Assembly (NCBI GenBank): GCA_964561605.1
Contig: CAZLQD010000029.1
Coordinates: 248,001-312,000 of the forward strand
Direction of reading: 5' to 3'
Length of the DNA stretch: 64,000 nt
Source: JALUZX01 sp964561605
Lineage (GTDB): Bacteria; Planctomycetota; UBA1135; JALUZX01
Part shown: positions 16,719 to 26,105 of the stretch, one piece after another
Layout of the letters: each line of letters begins with the position of its first letter
How positions within the stretch are numbered: the first letter of the stretch is position 1
Translations under genes and position numbers: made by a program
The notes under the pieces: generated by a model
What the model saw: the letters and a program-made list of their open reading frames with translations, nothing else
Told to the model about the DNA's origin: nothing
Databases searched by the model: none

Positions 16719-16746
16719 CTTCATCTTCCCTTCATTTCCCTGTCCC
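16719..16746 (+). promoter_or_regulatory. candidate PHO box for pstS
   Basis: CTTCATC (16719-16725) and CTTCATT (16730-16736) are 11 bp apart. CTGTCCC follows at 16740, one base short of the next step. This resembles the CTGTCAT-N4-CTGTCAT PhoB site. It lies about 90 bp before the pstS start. No convincing -10 box was identified. Confidence 0.5.
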
Positions 16747-16837
16747 AGGATTTTCCGCGCCGGGGCGGGATGCCCCGGCCCCTACTCCGGCCCGGGGCCG
16801 GCGAGGGACGTGAAACCCCTGACAGGAGGATGCAGGA

Positions 16838-17875
16838 ATGCGGAGATGGCGGAAAACTTGTGCGTTCGTGGTCTTGGCCGCCCTTACGGCCCTGGGGTGC
16901 CGGGCGGCGGCCCAGAAGGTGAAGGTGGACCCCCTCTACCCGGTCTACAAGGCCGAGGAGGGAGTCTCGGGCATGGTCAAGAGCGTCGGCTCGGACACCA
17001 TGAACAACCTCATGGCCCTCTGGGGCGAGGCTTTCACCCGCTTCTACCCCAACGTGAAGATCGAGATCGAGGGAAAGGGGTCCTCCACGGCGCCTCCCGC
17101 CTTGATCTCGGGTGCGGCGGTCTTCGGGCCAATGAGCAGGAAGATGAAGAGCAAGGAGGTGGATGCCTTCAAGAAGAGGTTCGGCTATCCGCCCACGGCG
17201 GTCAGGACGGCCGTGGACATGCTGGCCGTCTACGTGCACAAGGACAACCCGATCGTGAAGAGGGGGCTCTCTCTTCCAGAGCTGGACGCCATTTTTTCGA
17301 AGATGCGGAAGAGCGGCTACCATGAGAACATCACCACATGGGGGCAGCTCGGGTTGGTGGGAGAGTGGGCGGACAAGCCCATCAGCATCTACGGCCGTAA
17401 TTCCGCCTCGGGAACCTACGGATTCTTCAAGAAGCACGTCCTCTTCAAGGGGGACTACAAGGATACGGTCAAGGAGCAGCCCGGAAGTTCTTCCGTGGTC
17501 CAGGCCGTGGCATCGGACCGCTACGCCATCGGATACAGCGGGATCGGCTACAAGACCGCCGGGGTGGCCGTAGTCCCCCTGATCCCCGGGCCCGGGGCCG
17601 CCCCTGTCCCGGCTGATCCCTCCTGGGTCTCGCGGTATCCGCTCTCCAGGTTCCTGCGGATCTACCTCAACGCCGAGCCCGGAAGATCCCTCGATCCCCT
17701 GCGCAGGGAGTTCCTGAAGCTGGTATTCAGCAGGCAGGGCCAGGAGGCGGTGATCAAGGACGGCTACCTCCCGGTTTCCCCCCTCATCGCCCTGAGGGAC
17801 CTTGCCCGGGTGGGTGTCCATTTGCCTTTGGTGAAGGTGAAGATCCCCTCCCCGGCCGGGGTGAAGAAAGACTGA
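16838..17875 (+). CDS. pstS: phosphate ABC transporter substrate-binding lipoprotein PstS
   Basis: The 345-residue protein has a lipoprotein signal with Cys21 (LTALGC). The type II periplasmic-binding fold shows family motifs: VKSVGSDTMNNLM, GKGSSTAPPALISG (phosphate-binding loop), MSRKMKSKE, and YGRNSASGTYGFFK, where Arg and Ser bind phosphate. It captures phosphate in the periplasm and passes it to PstCA. AGGAGG lies eight bases before the ATG. pstC follows directly. The C-terminal RQGQEAVIKDGYLPVSP is standard for the family. Confidence 0.93.
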   Translation: MRRWRKTCAFVVLAALTALGCRAAAQKVKVDPLYPVYKAEEGVSGMVKSVGSDTMNNLMALWGEAFTRFYPNVKIEIEGKGSSTAPPALISGAAVFGPMSRKMKSKEVDAFKKRFGYPPTAVRTAVDMLAVYVHKDNPIVKRGLSLPELDAIFSKMRKSGYHENITTWGQLGLVGEWADKPISIYGRNSASGTYGFFKKHVLFKGDYKDTVKEQPGSSSVVQAVASDRYAIGYSGIGYKTAGVAVVPLIPGPGAAPVPADPSWVSRYPLSRFLRIYLNAEPGRSLDPLRREFLKLVFSRQGQEAVIKDGYLPVSPLIALRDLARVGVHLPLVKVKIPSPAGVKKD

Positions 17876-17937
17876 TGTTCCGTCAACCAGGGGGGGGCGC
17901 CCCCCCCTGCGATGGGTCCGGTGACCCGGGAGAGGCT

Positions 17938-20604
17938 ATGAGAGAGAAACCTTCCTTCAAATCGGCCCGAGGCGGCGGCAGGGGCGTGAAGCGTGCCCTC
18001 CGGGCCGATCGGGTGGCCGGGCTGGTGATTTCCCTCGGTGGGGTGGGGACCATTCTGGCCGTTCTTGCGGTATGCCTCTTCCTGGCCTGGACCGCCTGGC
18101 CTCTCTTCCAGCCTTCTTCTCTCGGTAATCCAAGGAGCGGGGGGACTCCATGGGCCGGGGCCCGCCCCCTTGCGGCCGGCACGGACGAAGGCCTTTCCCT
18201 TGGATGGGTGCTCCTTCGGGGGGGAACCTTCCGGGTCTTCCTCCTCCGGGGCGGGAAGATCCTGGAGGAAAGGCCCCTCCTTCCCGGGAAGAACCTGGTC
18301 TCGGCGGCTTTGACGCCCGGTCTCTCCATGGGGGCGGGTGGATTCAGGGACGGAACGATCTGCCTCTTCCGGCCGGAATTCCGGGCGGTCTTTCCCAGGG
18401 AGTCGGAGATTCCCGAGGAGAGTAAGAGGATGCTCCGGTCGGCCGGGCCAAGGAGGGGTATCCCTTTCCGGAAGGGAGTGCTCCAGCTCACCCCAGGCGG
18501 GCGATACCGCTGGACCAGGTTCCAGGTTGAGGTGCTCGCCCGGGGAAGAGCCGGCGCCGGGCCCGTGGAACTGGTGGCGCCGGCCGCCGCATCGGAGGGG
18601 GCCGCGGCGGCGGCTTGGGCCGGGGGACGGGTCTTTCTTTTCCGGGCCATGGAAAAAGAGGATTTCCTTTCGGGAGAGAACAGGCTGGCCCTGGAAGCCC
18701 CAAGGGGCCTTCCTCCTCCGGCCCGGGAGGGTCCCCCTCCTTCCTTCATCGCCCTCTCCGGTACGGGCCGGGATCTCTACCTGGCCTGGGCAGACGGTCA
18801 CCTGGAACGGTTTCGAATCCCCCCGGGAGCGGCTCCTTTCCGCGCCGAATGGGGAAGCCTCCTTCCTCCGGGGGGCACCTTGAAGGCCTTCCAGTTCATC
18901 GCTGGAGGGACTACCCTGGCCTGGGGCGACGGGGAGGGGAATCTCAGGGCGGGTTTTCTCGTCCCCAGGGAGAAAGCCTGGAAGGGCGGTCTCCTTGGAG
19001 GGAAGCGAAGCGGGAGGGCCCGATTCGTCCTGGCCGCGACGAAGGATTTCGGTCAAGCGGGGTCAGCCCTCACGGCCCTGGCTCCGTCCCCGCGGAACCG
19101 GGTTCTGGCGGCGGGCTTCGCCGACGGTAGAGTGAAGGTGGTCCAGGTGACCACCGGGGCCCTCCTGGCGAAGACCAGGATCTCCCCCGGGAAGGTGGAG
19201 CTTCTGGCGGCTTCACCGAAGGGAGACGCCTTCCTGGCCGGTGGCGGGAAAACGGCGTGGCTCGTCCCCTTCGATCCTGCCTGTCCCCAGGTGGATCTTT
19301 CCTCACTGTTCCTGCCTGTCTGGTACGAAGGCTATCCGGGGCCCATCCACATGTGGCAGACTTCGAGTGCCTCGGACGATGCGGAGCCCAAGTTCGGGAT
19401 GGTTCCCCTGATCTTCGGAACCCTGAAGGCCACTTTCTACGCCCTTTTGTTCGGGGCCCCCCTTGCTTTCCTGGGGGCTCTTTTCACCAGTGAATTCCTG
19501 GGCCGGAGGATCCGGGATAGCGTAAAGACCACGGTGGAGCTCATGGCCGGCCTTCCCAGCGTGGTCCTGGGGTTCCTGGGCGCCCTTGTCCTGGCTCCCT
19601 GGGCAGGGGAGAGGTTGGCGGGTCTTCTCCTCCTGTTCTTCTTCCTGCCCTTCTTCCCCGCGGCGGGAGGCTGCATCTGGAGAACCCTTCCCCCCTCGAA
19701 GGCGGGAAGATTGGCTCCCTTGAAGCTCCTGTTCATCGCCGCAACCCTGGTCCCTGCTTTTCCTGGGGCTTTCGCGGCCGGCCCCGTCCTGGAAAGAGCC
19801 CTCTTCGGAGGGGATTTGAAAGGTTGGCTCGCCTGGACCCCGGGGGGGGCGGAGAGATTCAGGGATCCCGTGGGAGGCCTCTTCCTCCTCTGCCTTCCCC
19901 CGGCTTTGGCGGCCGGTGTCTTTCTCTTCCGCCCTGCCGTGTCGGTCGTCCTGGATAAAATCTTCCGAGGGACCGGGCGCCGGTACCGGACGGTTCTGGA
20001 GGCGGTGGGTTTCCCGGTCTGGGCCTCTCTGGTCCCGGCGGCGGCTTTCGGGGCGGCCTGCCTGCTTGCGGGAACGGGGCTGGATCCGAGGGGGCCCTGG
20101 GCCCTCTTCGGGGCGGACCTGGCGCCGATGGGGACCTTCGTCCAGAGGAACGCCGTGATCGTCGGGATCGTCATGGGGTTCGCCGTGATCCCCATGATCT
20201 ATTCCATTGCGGAAGACGCCCTTTCCGCCGTGCCCGACCACTTGCGCTCGGCCTCCCTGGCGGCGGGGGCGACTCCCTGGCAGACGGCCCGGAGAATCGT
20301 CGTTCCGGCGGCGGCAAGCGGCCTGTTCTCGGCGCTGATGATCGGAATGGGGCGGGCCGTGGGGGAGACCATGATCGTTCTCATGGCCCTGGGAAACACT
20401 CCCGTCATGGAGGCGAACGCCTTCAACGGCGCCCGGACGCTATCTGCCACCATTGCCGTGGAACTCCCCGAGGCGGTTCGGGGAAGCGCTCACTACAGGA
20501 CCCTATTCATGGCGGCCTTGGTTCTTTTCGCCATGACTTTCCTGGTCAATACGGCGGCCGAGGTGGTGAGGCTGCGGTTCAGGAAGAAGGCCGTACGGCT
20601 CTGA
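17938..20604 (+). CDS. pstC: phosphate ABC transporter permease PstC, long form
   Basis: The 888-residue protein starts with a membrane helix near residues 30-55. A large extracytoplasmic beta-rich insert of about 400 residues follows (propeller-like, e.g. VLAAGFADGRVKVVQVTTGA). The permease domain begins with MWQTSSASDDAEPKFGMVPL and GTLKATFYALLFGAPLAFL. The EAA loop for PstB contact is SAVPDHLRSASLAAGATPWQ and is followed by GMGRAVGETMIVLMALGN. Long PstC proteins with this entry motif are known from pseudomonads. GGGAGAGG five bases before 17938 supports this start. An in-frame ATG at 17875 that overlaps the pstS stop (TGATG) would add 21 residues. Confidence 0.9.
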   Translation: MREKPSFKSARGGGRGVKRALRADRVAGLVISLGGVGTILAVLAVCLFLAWTAWPLFQPSSLGNPRSGGTPWAGARPLAAGTDEGLSLGWVLLRGGTFRVFLLRGGKILEERPLLPGKNLVSAALTPGLSMGAGGFRDGTICLFRPEFRAVFPRESEIPEESKRMLRSAGPRRGIPFRKGVLQLTPGGRYRWTRFQVEVLARGRAGAGPVELVAPAAASEGAAAAAWAGGRVFLFRAMEKEDFLSGENRLALEAPRGLPPPAREGPPPSFIALSGTGRDLYLAWADGHLERFRIPPGAAPFRAEWGSLLPPGGTLKAFQFIAGGTTLAWGDGEGNLRAGFLVPREKAWKGGLLGGKRSGRARFVLAATKDFGQAGSALTALAPSPRNRVLAAGFADGRVKVVQVTTGALLAKTRISPGKVELLAASPKGDAFLAGGGKTAWLVPFDPACPQVDLSSLFLPVWYEGYPGPIHMWQTSSASDDAEPKFGMVPLIFGTLKATFYALLFGAPLAFLGALFTSEFLGRRIRDSVKTTVELMAGLPSVVLGFLGALVLAPWAGERLAGLLLLFFFLPFFPAAGGCIWRTLPPSKAGRLAPLKLLFIAATLVPAFPGAFAAGPVLERALFGGDLKGWLAWTPGGAERFRDPVGGLFLLCLPPALAAGVFLFRPAVSVVLDKIFRGTGRRYRTVLEAVGFPVWASLVPAAAFGAACLLAGTGLDPRGPWALFGADLAPMGTFVQRNAVIVGIVMGFAVIPMIYSIAEDALSAVPDHLRSASLAAGATPWQTARRIVVPAAASGLFSALMIGMGRAVGETMIVLMALGNTPVMEANAFNGARTLSATIAVELPEAVRGSAHYRTLFMAALVLFAMTFLVNTAAEVVRLRFRKKAVRL

Positions 20605-20617
20605 GAAAGGTTCGGCC

Positions 20618-22624
20618 ATGGAAACACTCCGGCATGGAAGAAGGAAAAAGTGGGGGGAAACCGCCTCGACGGACGGGGAGCCCCTGGTCTGGCTGGCGGG
20701 AGGAGCCCTGGTCCTGTGCCTCTCGATGGTCCTGGGGCTCCTGCTCCTGGTTTCCGTCGAGGGATTCGCCACCTTCGTGCCTCGGCCCGTGGTTCTCTAC
20801 AAGTCGGCCGGGGGGGAGTGTTGCATGGGGGAGCCCGTGAAGGTGGAGGAGTTCCTTCCCTCCGGCCGGGAGGGTGCGGGCGGTGGAGGGACAGAGAAGC
20901 GGATCCTCGTAAGGACCGGCAATTTCCGCCTGACGGGAACTCATTTCCGCTGGGTGATGAGTTCCCGGATCACCGCCGTGGAGAGACCCGAATGGGCACT
21001 GGTGGTGGAGAGGCGGGAGTGGGGACGGTTCTACGGGGTTCTCCGGGGATTCGTGGTCCTTGCCCGGCCCCGCCCGCCAGGCTCTGCGGATTTCGACCTG
21101 CGAAGGCTCGAGGAGAGAGGGGAGGCCCGTGTGTTACGGGATCCCGCCGAGGCTTGGAAGCTGTTCGGGAAGATCCTTCCGGAGGTCCTCGAGCGGAGGC
21201 GGCGCAGGGTCCGCCTGGAGAAGGTGGACATGGGGGAGGTGAACCGGATCCGGGAAGAGGCCCGGTTGGCCGTAAGAGAGGCGGAGCTGGAGTGGGGCGA
21301 CCTGGACCGGGATGGGGCGGGAGAGGAGGCCCTCCGGGAAGGAACGGCCCGCCTGGAGGAGTCCCGCAGGCGGTTCGACTGCATCCGGGAGGAATGCAGG
21401 AAGCGCTTCTCCGCCCTCCGAAGGGAGATCGCCGATCTGGAAAAGGAGAACGGGAGGTTCTTCCTCCTGGCGGCGACGGCCGGGGAAGGGAAGACTCCTC
21501 CGGCCGAAACACTCATTCCCCTGGAGGAGATCGTCCGGGCATATCCTGCCAACCGATTGGATTGGTTTGGAAAAGCCGCAATCTATCTGGACAGGTGGAT
21601 GGAGTTCGTCTCCGGGGATCCCCGGGAGGCCAACAGCGAGGGAGGGGTCTTCCCGGCGATCTTCGGGACGGTGCTGATGACCTTGATCCTGGCGGTCCTG
21701 GTGGTGCCCTTCGGAGTCCTGGCCGCTCTCTACTTGAGGGAGTACGCCAAAGGAGGTTGGGTCGTGAGCGCCGTCAGGATCGCCGTGAACAACCTGGCCG
21801 GGGTGCCGAGCATCGTCTTCGGGGTTTTCGGTCTTGGCTTCTTTTGCTACGGCCTGGGTTCCTTCCTGGACGGGGGGCCTTCGTCGCCCTTGCCGAGGGG
21901 CTCTTGGTACCTGCTCCTCGCCGGAACGGCCGGTGCCTCGGCGGGAGGGTTCTTCCTCTTTCTCGGGAGCGCACCGGGGCGTGAGGGGAGGGGGAGCTTC
22001 TTCTGGCGGGTTCTGAGGGCCGGTTCTCTCCTTCTCTGGGCCGGGGCCCTCGGCGGCGCGGCCTACCTCGTGGCGGCTTCGCCTTTCTTCCACGGATTCT
22101 ACAGGGCGAACCTCCCCAACCCGACGTTCGGGAAAGGAGGCCTTTTGTGGGCTTCCCTGACGCTGGCCCTGATGACCCTTCCCGTTGTGGTCACCTCCAC
22201 CGAGGAGGCTCTTGCGGCCGTCCCCAACTCCATGAGGGAGGGGTCCTATGCCTGCGGGGCGGGAAAGTGGCTGACCATCAGGAGGATCGTCCTGCCCCGG
22301 GCCATGCCGGGCATCCTGACGGGGGTCATCCTGGCCATGGCCCGGGGGGCGGGGGAGGTTGCGCCCCTGATGCTGGTGGGGGCGGTGAAACTCGCGCCGG
22401 AACTGCCCTTCTCCACGAGCCCCCCCTTCGGCTTGAACCGGAGTTTCATGCATCTCGGTTTTCATATCTATGATTTGGGTTTCCAGAGCCAGAATTCCGA
22501 GGCCGCAAAGCCCATGGTCTTCACGACGACCCTGCTCCTGATCCTGGTCGTCGTCGTCCTGAATCTCGCGGCCCTGCGCCTGCGGTCCAGGCTCAGGAAG
22601 AAATTCGTCACGGAGAAATTCTAG
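20618..22624 (+). CDS. pstA: phosphate ABC transporter permease PstA, long form
   Basis: The 668-residue protein has an N-terminal membrane helix (LVLCLSMVLGLLLLVSV). A roughly 280-residue extracytoplasmic insert includes a charged coiled-coil stretch (about residues 205-280). The permease core starts with SGDPREANSEGGVFPAIFGT, a signature of the long PstA type. The EAA loop is AAVPNSMREGSYACGAGKW, then MARGAGEVAPLMLVGAVKL. It pairs with PstC as the membrane channel. It starts 13 bp after pstC, and pstB begins two bases after its stop, so the genes are cotranscribed. The inserts in both permeases suggest an extra periplasmic partner surface. Confidence 0.9.
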   Translation: METLRHGRRKKWGETASTDGEPLVWLAGGALVLCLSMVLGLLLLVSVEGFATFVPRPVVLYKSAGGECCMGEPVKVEEFLPSGREGAGGGGTEKRILVRTGNFRLTGTHFRWVMSSRITAVERPEWALVVERREWGRFYGVLRGFVVLARPRPPGSADFDLRRLEERGEARVLRDPAEAWKLFGKILPEVLERRRRRVRLEKVDMGEVNRIREEARLAVREAELEWGDLDRDGAGEEALREGTARLEESRRRFDCIREECRKRFSALRREIADLEKENGRFFLLAATAGEGKTPPAETLIPLEEIVRAYPANRLDWFGKAAIYLDRWMEFVSGDPREANSEGGVFPAIFGTVLMTLILAVLVVPFGVLAALYLREYAKGGWVVSAVRIAVNNLAGVPSIVFGVFGLGFFCYGLGSFLDGGPSSPLPRGSWYLLLAGTAGASAGGFFLFLGSAPGREGRGSFFWRVLRAGSLLLWAGALGGAAYLVAASPFFHGFYRANLPNPTFGKGGLLWASLTLALMTLPVVVTSTEEALAAVPNSMREGSYACGAGKWLTIRRIVLPRAMPGILTGVILAMARGAGEVAPLMLVGAVKLAPELPFSTSPPFGLNRSFMHLGFHIYDLGFQSQNSEAAKPMVFTTTLLLILVVVVLNLAALRLRSRLRKKFVTEKF

Positions 22625-22625
22625 A

Positions 22626-23453
22626 ATGGAAACGAAAACGATCGAACCGGAAGGAAGCTTCCCGGCAGGCTCGGCCGACGCACCGCGGAAGGAGGAGGAG
22701 AAGCCGATCCTGGAGATCGGGGGGTTCAATCTCTGGTATGGGAAGAAGCAGGCCCTGTTCGACATCCACATGGCCGTGCCGAGGGGGAAGGTGACGGCGT
22801 TGATCGGCCCCTCGGGTTGCGGAAAGAGCACCCTCCTGCGTTCCATGAACCGGATCAACGACCTGGTGGATTCGGTGAGGATCGAAGGAAGCGTGAAACT
22901 GGCGGGAGAGGAGATCTACCGGCCCGGTGCGGACGTAATCTCCCTTCGAAAGCGGATGGGAATGGTCTTCCAGAAACCCAATCCCTTCCCTATGTCCATC
23001 TACGAGAACGTGGTCTATCCCCTGAGGATCGATGGAGAGAGGCGAAGGAGGGTCCTGGACGACGCTTGCGAGAGGAGTCTCGCCGGGGCCGGGCTCTGGG
23101 AAGAAGTGAAGGACAGGCTCAAGGAGAACGCCCTTCGCCTCTCTGGGGGACAGCAACAGAGGCTTTGTATCGCCAGGGCGATCGCGGGAGAACCCGAGGT
23201 GCTTCTCATGGACGAGCCTTGTTCCGCCCTGGATCCGATCGCAACGGACAAGGTGGAGACCCTGATGGAGCGGCTGAAGGGGGACTATACGATCCTGATC
23301 GTGACCCACAGCATGCAACAGGCGGCCAGGACCAGCGATTATACGGGGTTCATGTATCTTGGGCGGCTCGTGGAGTTCGACAGCACGGAGGAACTCTTCA
23401 CCAAGCCTCGGCTCAAGGAGACGGAGGACTACATCACCGGACGGTTCGGTTGA
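22626..23453 (+). CDS. pstB: phosphate ABC transporter ATPase PstB
   Basis: The 275-residue ATPase has Walker A GPSGCGKST (61-69), Q-loop VFQKPNP with Gln116, signature LSGGQQQRL (172-180), Walker B VLLMDEP (Asp196, Glu197) and the switch His in VTHSMQQA. The stretch SMNRINDLV is diagnostic of PstB. It powers phosphate uptake through PstCA. A charged N-terminal extension of about 25 residues precedes the family domain. It is the last gene of pstSCAB: phoU does not follow but lies divergent at the other end. The next gene, phoR, converges 83 bp away. Confidence 0.95.
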   Translation: METKTIEPEGSFPAGSADAPRKEEEKPILEIGGFNLWYGKKQALFDIHMAVPRGKVTALIGPSGCGKSTLLRSMNRINDLVDSVRIEGSVKLAGEEIYRPGADVISLRKRMGMVFQKPNPFPMSIYENVVYPLRIDGERRRRVLDDACERSLAGAGLWEEVKDRLKENALRLSGGQQQRLCIARAIAGEPEVLLMDEPCSALDPIATDKVETLMERLKGDYTILIVTHSMQQAARTSDYTGFMYLGRLVEFDSTEELFTKPRLKETEDYITGRFG

Positions 23454-23536
23454 GCGGTCCCGGGCCGACCGGGGTCGAAGAAAGCAGGTGCAGGCGGTTC
23501 GAAGAACCGATCTCCGGGACTCCCGGGAACGCCTTC

Positions 23537-25348
23537 CTACGCCCCCGCCGGGGGATGCGGCTTCGAGGCGGCCAAGGGGAGGATCACTCGAAAAAGGCTT
23601 CCTTTTCCGGGCTCGCTCTCCAGTTCGACCTCTCCGCCGTGGGCCCGGGCGGTGTGCTTGACGATGGATAGGCCCAGTCCTGTTCCGCCGAGCTTCCGGG
23701 AGCGGGCCTTGTCCACCCGGTAGAAGCGCTCGAAGATCCGCTCCCGGTGGATTCCTTCGATGCCCGGCCCCGTGTCTTCCACCTCCAGGAAGGCACGGCC
23801 TTCCTTTTCGAAGAGGCGCATGATCACCCTTCCTCCCGGTGGGGTGTATTTCCATGCGTTGTCCAGGAGGTTGGCCGTCATGGCCTGGAGGGCCGAAGGA
23901 TCTCCTTCCAGGGGCAGGGGGACCTGGGCCGTCTCCAGGGAGGTTTGGAGACCCTTCCCTTCCAGGAGTGGAAGGTAGCTTTGCCAGGCCGCCATGGCCG
24001 TCCGGCCAAGGTCCAAGGGCCGGGCCTCGAGGGCCCCCTCTTCCGACTCCAGGCGGGAGAGGACCAGGAGGTCCTTCACGAGGGAAGAGAGGCGGAGGAC
24101 CTGTTCCATGGCCACGGAGAGGAACTCCGTCCTGTCCTGGTCCTCCATCTCCCGGTCTTCCAGGAGGGTCTCCAGGATTCCCTGGATTGCCGTGATCGGT
24201 GTCTTCAGCTCGTGGGATACGTTGGCCACGAAGTCCTTCCGGACCTTCTCCAGCCGGGAGAGCCTGGTGATGTCGTGGAGGACAAGGACGGCCCCGCCCC
24301 GGGATTCCCGGCTTCCTCCCAGGGGAGCTGCCCGTACTTCCAGGATCCGGTCTCCCCCCGGGGCTGGAATGTGGATGTTCTCCTCCGGGGGATGTTCCCC
24401 CGCCATGGCCCGCTCCAGGACGGCCAGAATTCCCGGTCTTCCCCTCAGGATTTCCCAGGCTCCCGAGGAGATCCCTTCCTTGGGATCGATTCCCAGGGCC
24501 CTTGAGGCTCCTTCGTTCAAGTAGAGGATCCTGCCCTCCCGGTCCACGCCGATCACCCCTTCCACCATCCCTTCCAGGACGGCCCGCAGGGTCTCACGCT
24601 CGTCTTCGAGAGCACGGAACTTTTCCTGGAGGGCTCCGGCCATCTTGTTGAAGGCCCTACCCAGGGCGGCGATCTCGTCCCGGCCCTGGTGGGGGAGGCG
24701 CCTTTCCAGGTCGCCCGAGGCCACGGCGTCGGCCGCCCTGGCCGCCTGGGAGAGGGTGGACGTGAGCCGCCCGAAGAGGGGAAAGCCGAGGACCAATCCC
24801 AAGAGGGCCGCCAGAATGCCCGGGAGAAAGAGGGCTCTCTTGAGATCGCCGAGCCTGGCGTCCACCAGGGTGAGGGGAAGGGAAGCCCTGGCGTAACCCA
24901 GAAGGCGGTCTCCCACCCGGACGGGGACGGCCAGGTACATCATGCGGATTCCTAGAGTTCCGCTCATCCGGACAGAGACGCCCCGGCCCTTCTTTCCCGC
25001 CTCGAGCACTTCCGGACGGGACCCGTGGTTCTCCATGAGGGAAGGGGCTTTTCGGGAGTCGGCCAGGACGGTCCCGTCGGCGGAGATGACGGTGAGTCGG
25101 GTTTTCGTCTCCCGGCCAAGGCGGCTCACCTTCTCCTGGAGAGAGGGAGATTCCTTCTCCGAAAGAGCCTGGCGGGCGACCTCTCCCAGCAGGAAGGCCC
25201 GGGTTTTCAAGGAGTCCCTAATGGAGGCCAGGGCCTGTTCCTCCACACCCCGGGAGGCCAGGAAGTAGACCAGGAAGAGACAGAGGGCCGAAAAACCAAC
25301 CCAGCACAGGTAGAGCTTGCGGAAGAGGGGGGAGCGGAAAGGGTTCAC
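23537..25348 (-). CDS. phoR: PhoR-type phosphate-sensor histidine kinase
   Basis: The 603-residue inner-membrane kinase has TM1 near residues 11-31, an extracytoplasmic region of about 140 residues, TM2 near 173-193, then HAMP (194-245). A PAS domain follows (near 250-360). The DHp segment has phospho-acceptor His379 (FVANVSHELKTP), and the ATPase domain has NLLDNAWKYT, VEDTGPGI, FERFYRVDKAR and GGTGLGLSIVKH. All catalytic boxes are present. It phosphorylates PhoB when phosphate is low. The GTG at 25348 overlaps the phoB stop by four bases (GTGA), indicating translational coupling. A canonical PhoR has a short periplasmic part; the larger sensor loop here may read another signal. Confidence 0.88.
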   Translation of the reverse strand: MNPFRSPLFRKLYLCWVGFSALCLFLVYFLASRGVEEQALASIRDSLKTRAFLLGEVARQALSEKESPSLQEKVSRLGRETKTRLTVISADGTVLADSRKAPSLMENHGSRPEVLEAGKKGRGVSVRMSGTLGIRMMYLAVPVRVGDRLLGYARASLPLTLVDARLGDLKRALFLPGILAALLGLVLGFPLFGRLTSTLSQAARAADAVASGDLERRLPHQGRDEIAALGRAFNKMAGALQEKFRALEDERETLRAVLEGMVEGVIGVDREGRILYLNEGASRALGIDPKEGISSGAWEILRGRPGILAVLERAMAGEHPPEENIHIPAPGGDRILEVRAAPLGGSRESRGGAVLVLHDITRLSRLEKVRKDFVANVSHELKTPITAIQGILETLLEDREMEDQDRTEFLSVAMEQVLRLSSLVKDLLVLSRLESEEGALEARPLDLGRTAMAAWQSYLPLLEGKGLQTSLETAQVPLPLEGDPSALQAMTANLLDNAWKYTPPGGRVIMRLFEKEGRAFLEVEDTGPGIEGIHRERIFERFYRVDKARSRKLGGTGLGLSIVKHTARAHGGEVELESEPGKGSLFRVILPLAASKPHPPAGA

Positions 25349-26040
25349 GGCTCCTCTTCCCGGAACCTGTAGCCCACGCCCCGCACCGTTTCGATCAGGT
25401 CCCTCCTTTGACCGAGCTTCTTGCGGATGGATCTGATGTGCACGTCTATGTTTCTGTCCACCACGATGGCGTTCTCGCCGATCACCCGGCTGAGGAGCAT
25501 GTCCCTGGTGAAGACCCTGCCCGGGTGGGCGGCGAGATAGTGGAGAAGGCGGAATTCCGTGGCCGTGAGATCCAGGCTCCTCTTCCCGACCTTCACCTTG
25601 TGCCGGGCCGCGTCCACAACCAGGTCCCCTCGAACGACCCTCTCGCCCGGGACCAGTTCTTCCCTGGCCGGGCCCCGCCTCAGGACTGCCTCCACCCGGG
25701 CCAGGAATTCTTTGAGGCGGAAAGGTTTCACCACGTAGTCGTCGGCCCCCACGCCCAGCCCGAGGACCACGTCGGCTTCCTCTCCCTTGGCGGTGAGCAT
25801 CAGCACCGGGATGGATGCCGTCAGGGGATCCGCCTTGAGTCTCCGGCAGACGGAGATTCCGTCCAGGCCTGGAAGCATCAGGTCCAGGACGACCAGGTCC
25901 GGAGCCTGGGAACGGGCCTTCTCCAGGCCCCCTTCCCCGTCCCCGGATTCCAGGACCCGGTAGCCTTCCCGGGAGAGATTGTGCCGGAGGACCCGCCGGA
26001 TGGCCTCTTCGTCCTCGATCAGGAGGATCGTCTTCTTCAC
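25345..26040 (-). CDS. phoB: PhoB-type response regulator
   Basis: The 231-residue regulator has a receiver domain with acidic pocket Glu9-Asp10-Glu11, phospho-acceptor Asp53 (VVLDLMLPGLDG) and Lys105 (VKPF). An OmpR/PhoB winged-helix domain follows, with LDLTATEFRLLHYL, GRVFTRDMLLSRV and IRKKLG...ETVRGVGYRF. It activates the Pho regulon by binding tandem 11-bp-spaced half-sites, and candidates are present in front of phoU, pstS and the porin gene here. It lies between the porin gene (65 bp upstream, separated by a hairpin) and phoR (overlapping). Confidence 0.9.
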   Translation of the reverse strand: MKKTILLIEDEEAIRRVLRHNLSREGYRVLESGDGEGGLEKARSQAPDLVVLDLMLPGLDGISVCRRLKADPLTASIPVLMLTAKGEEADVVLGLGVGADDYVVKPFRLKEFLARVEAVLRRGPAREELVPGERVVRGDLVVDAARHKVKVGKRSLDLTATEFRLLHYLAAHPGRVFTRDMLLSRVIGENAIVVDRNIDVHIRSIRKKLGQRRDLIETVRGVGYRFREEEP

Positions 26041-26073
26041 CGCTTTCTCTCCTTTTTCCCCTTCCCCGGCGGG

Positions 26074-26097
26074 GGGGAGGGGGCGGCCCCCCTCCCC
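26074..26097 (-). terminator. GC hairpin between porin and phoB
   Basis: GGGGAGGGGG (26074-26083) pairs with CCCCCTCCCC (26088-26097) around a four-base loop. There is no U-run on the minus strand. It fits a partial attenuator or mRNA 3'-end stabiliser that would leave the porin message more abundant than phoBR. That effect is an inference. Confidence 0.4.
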
Positions 26098-26105
26098 GGA
26101 GGGGG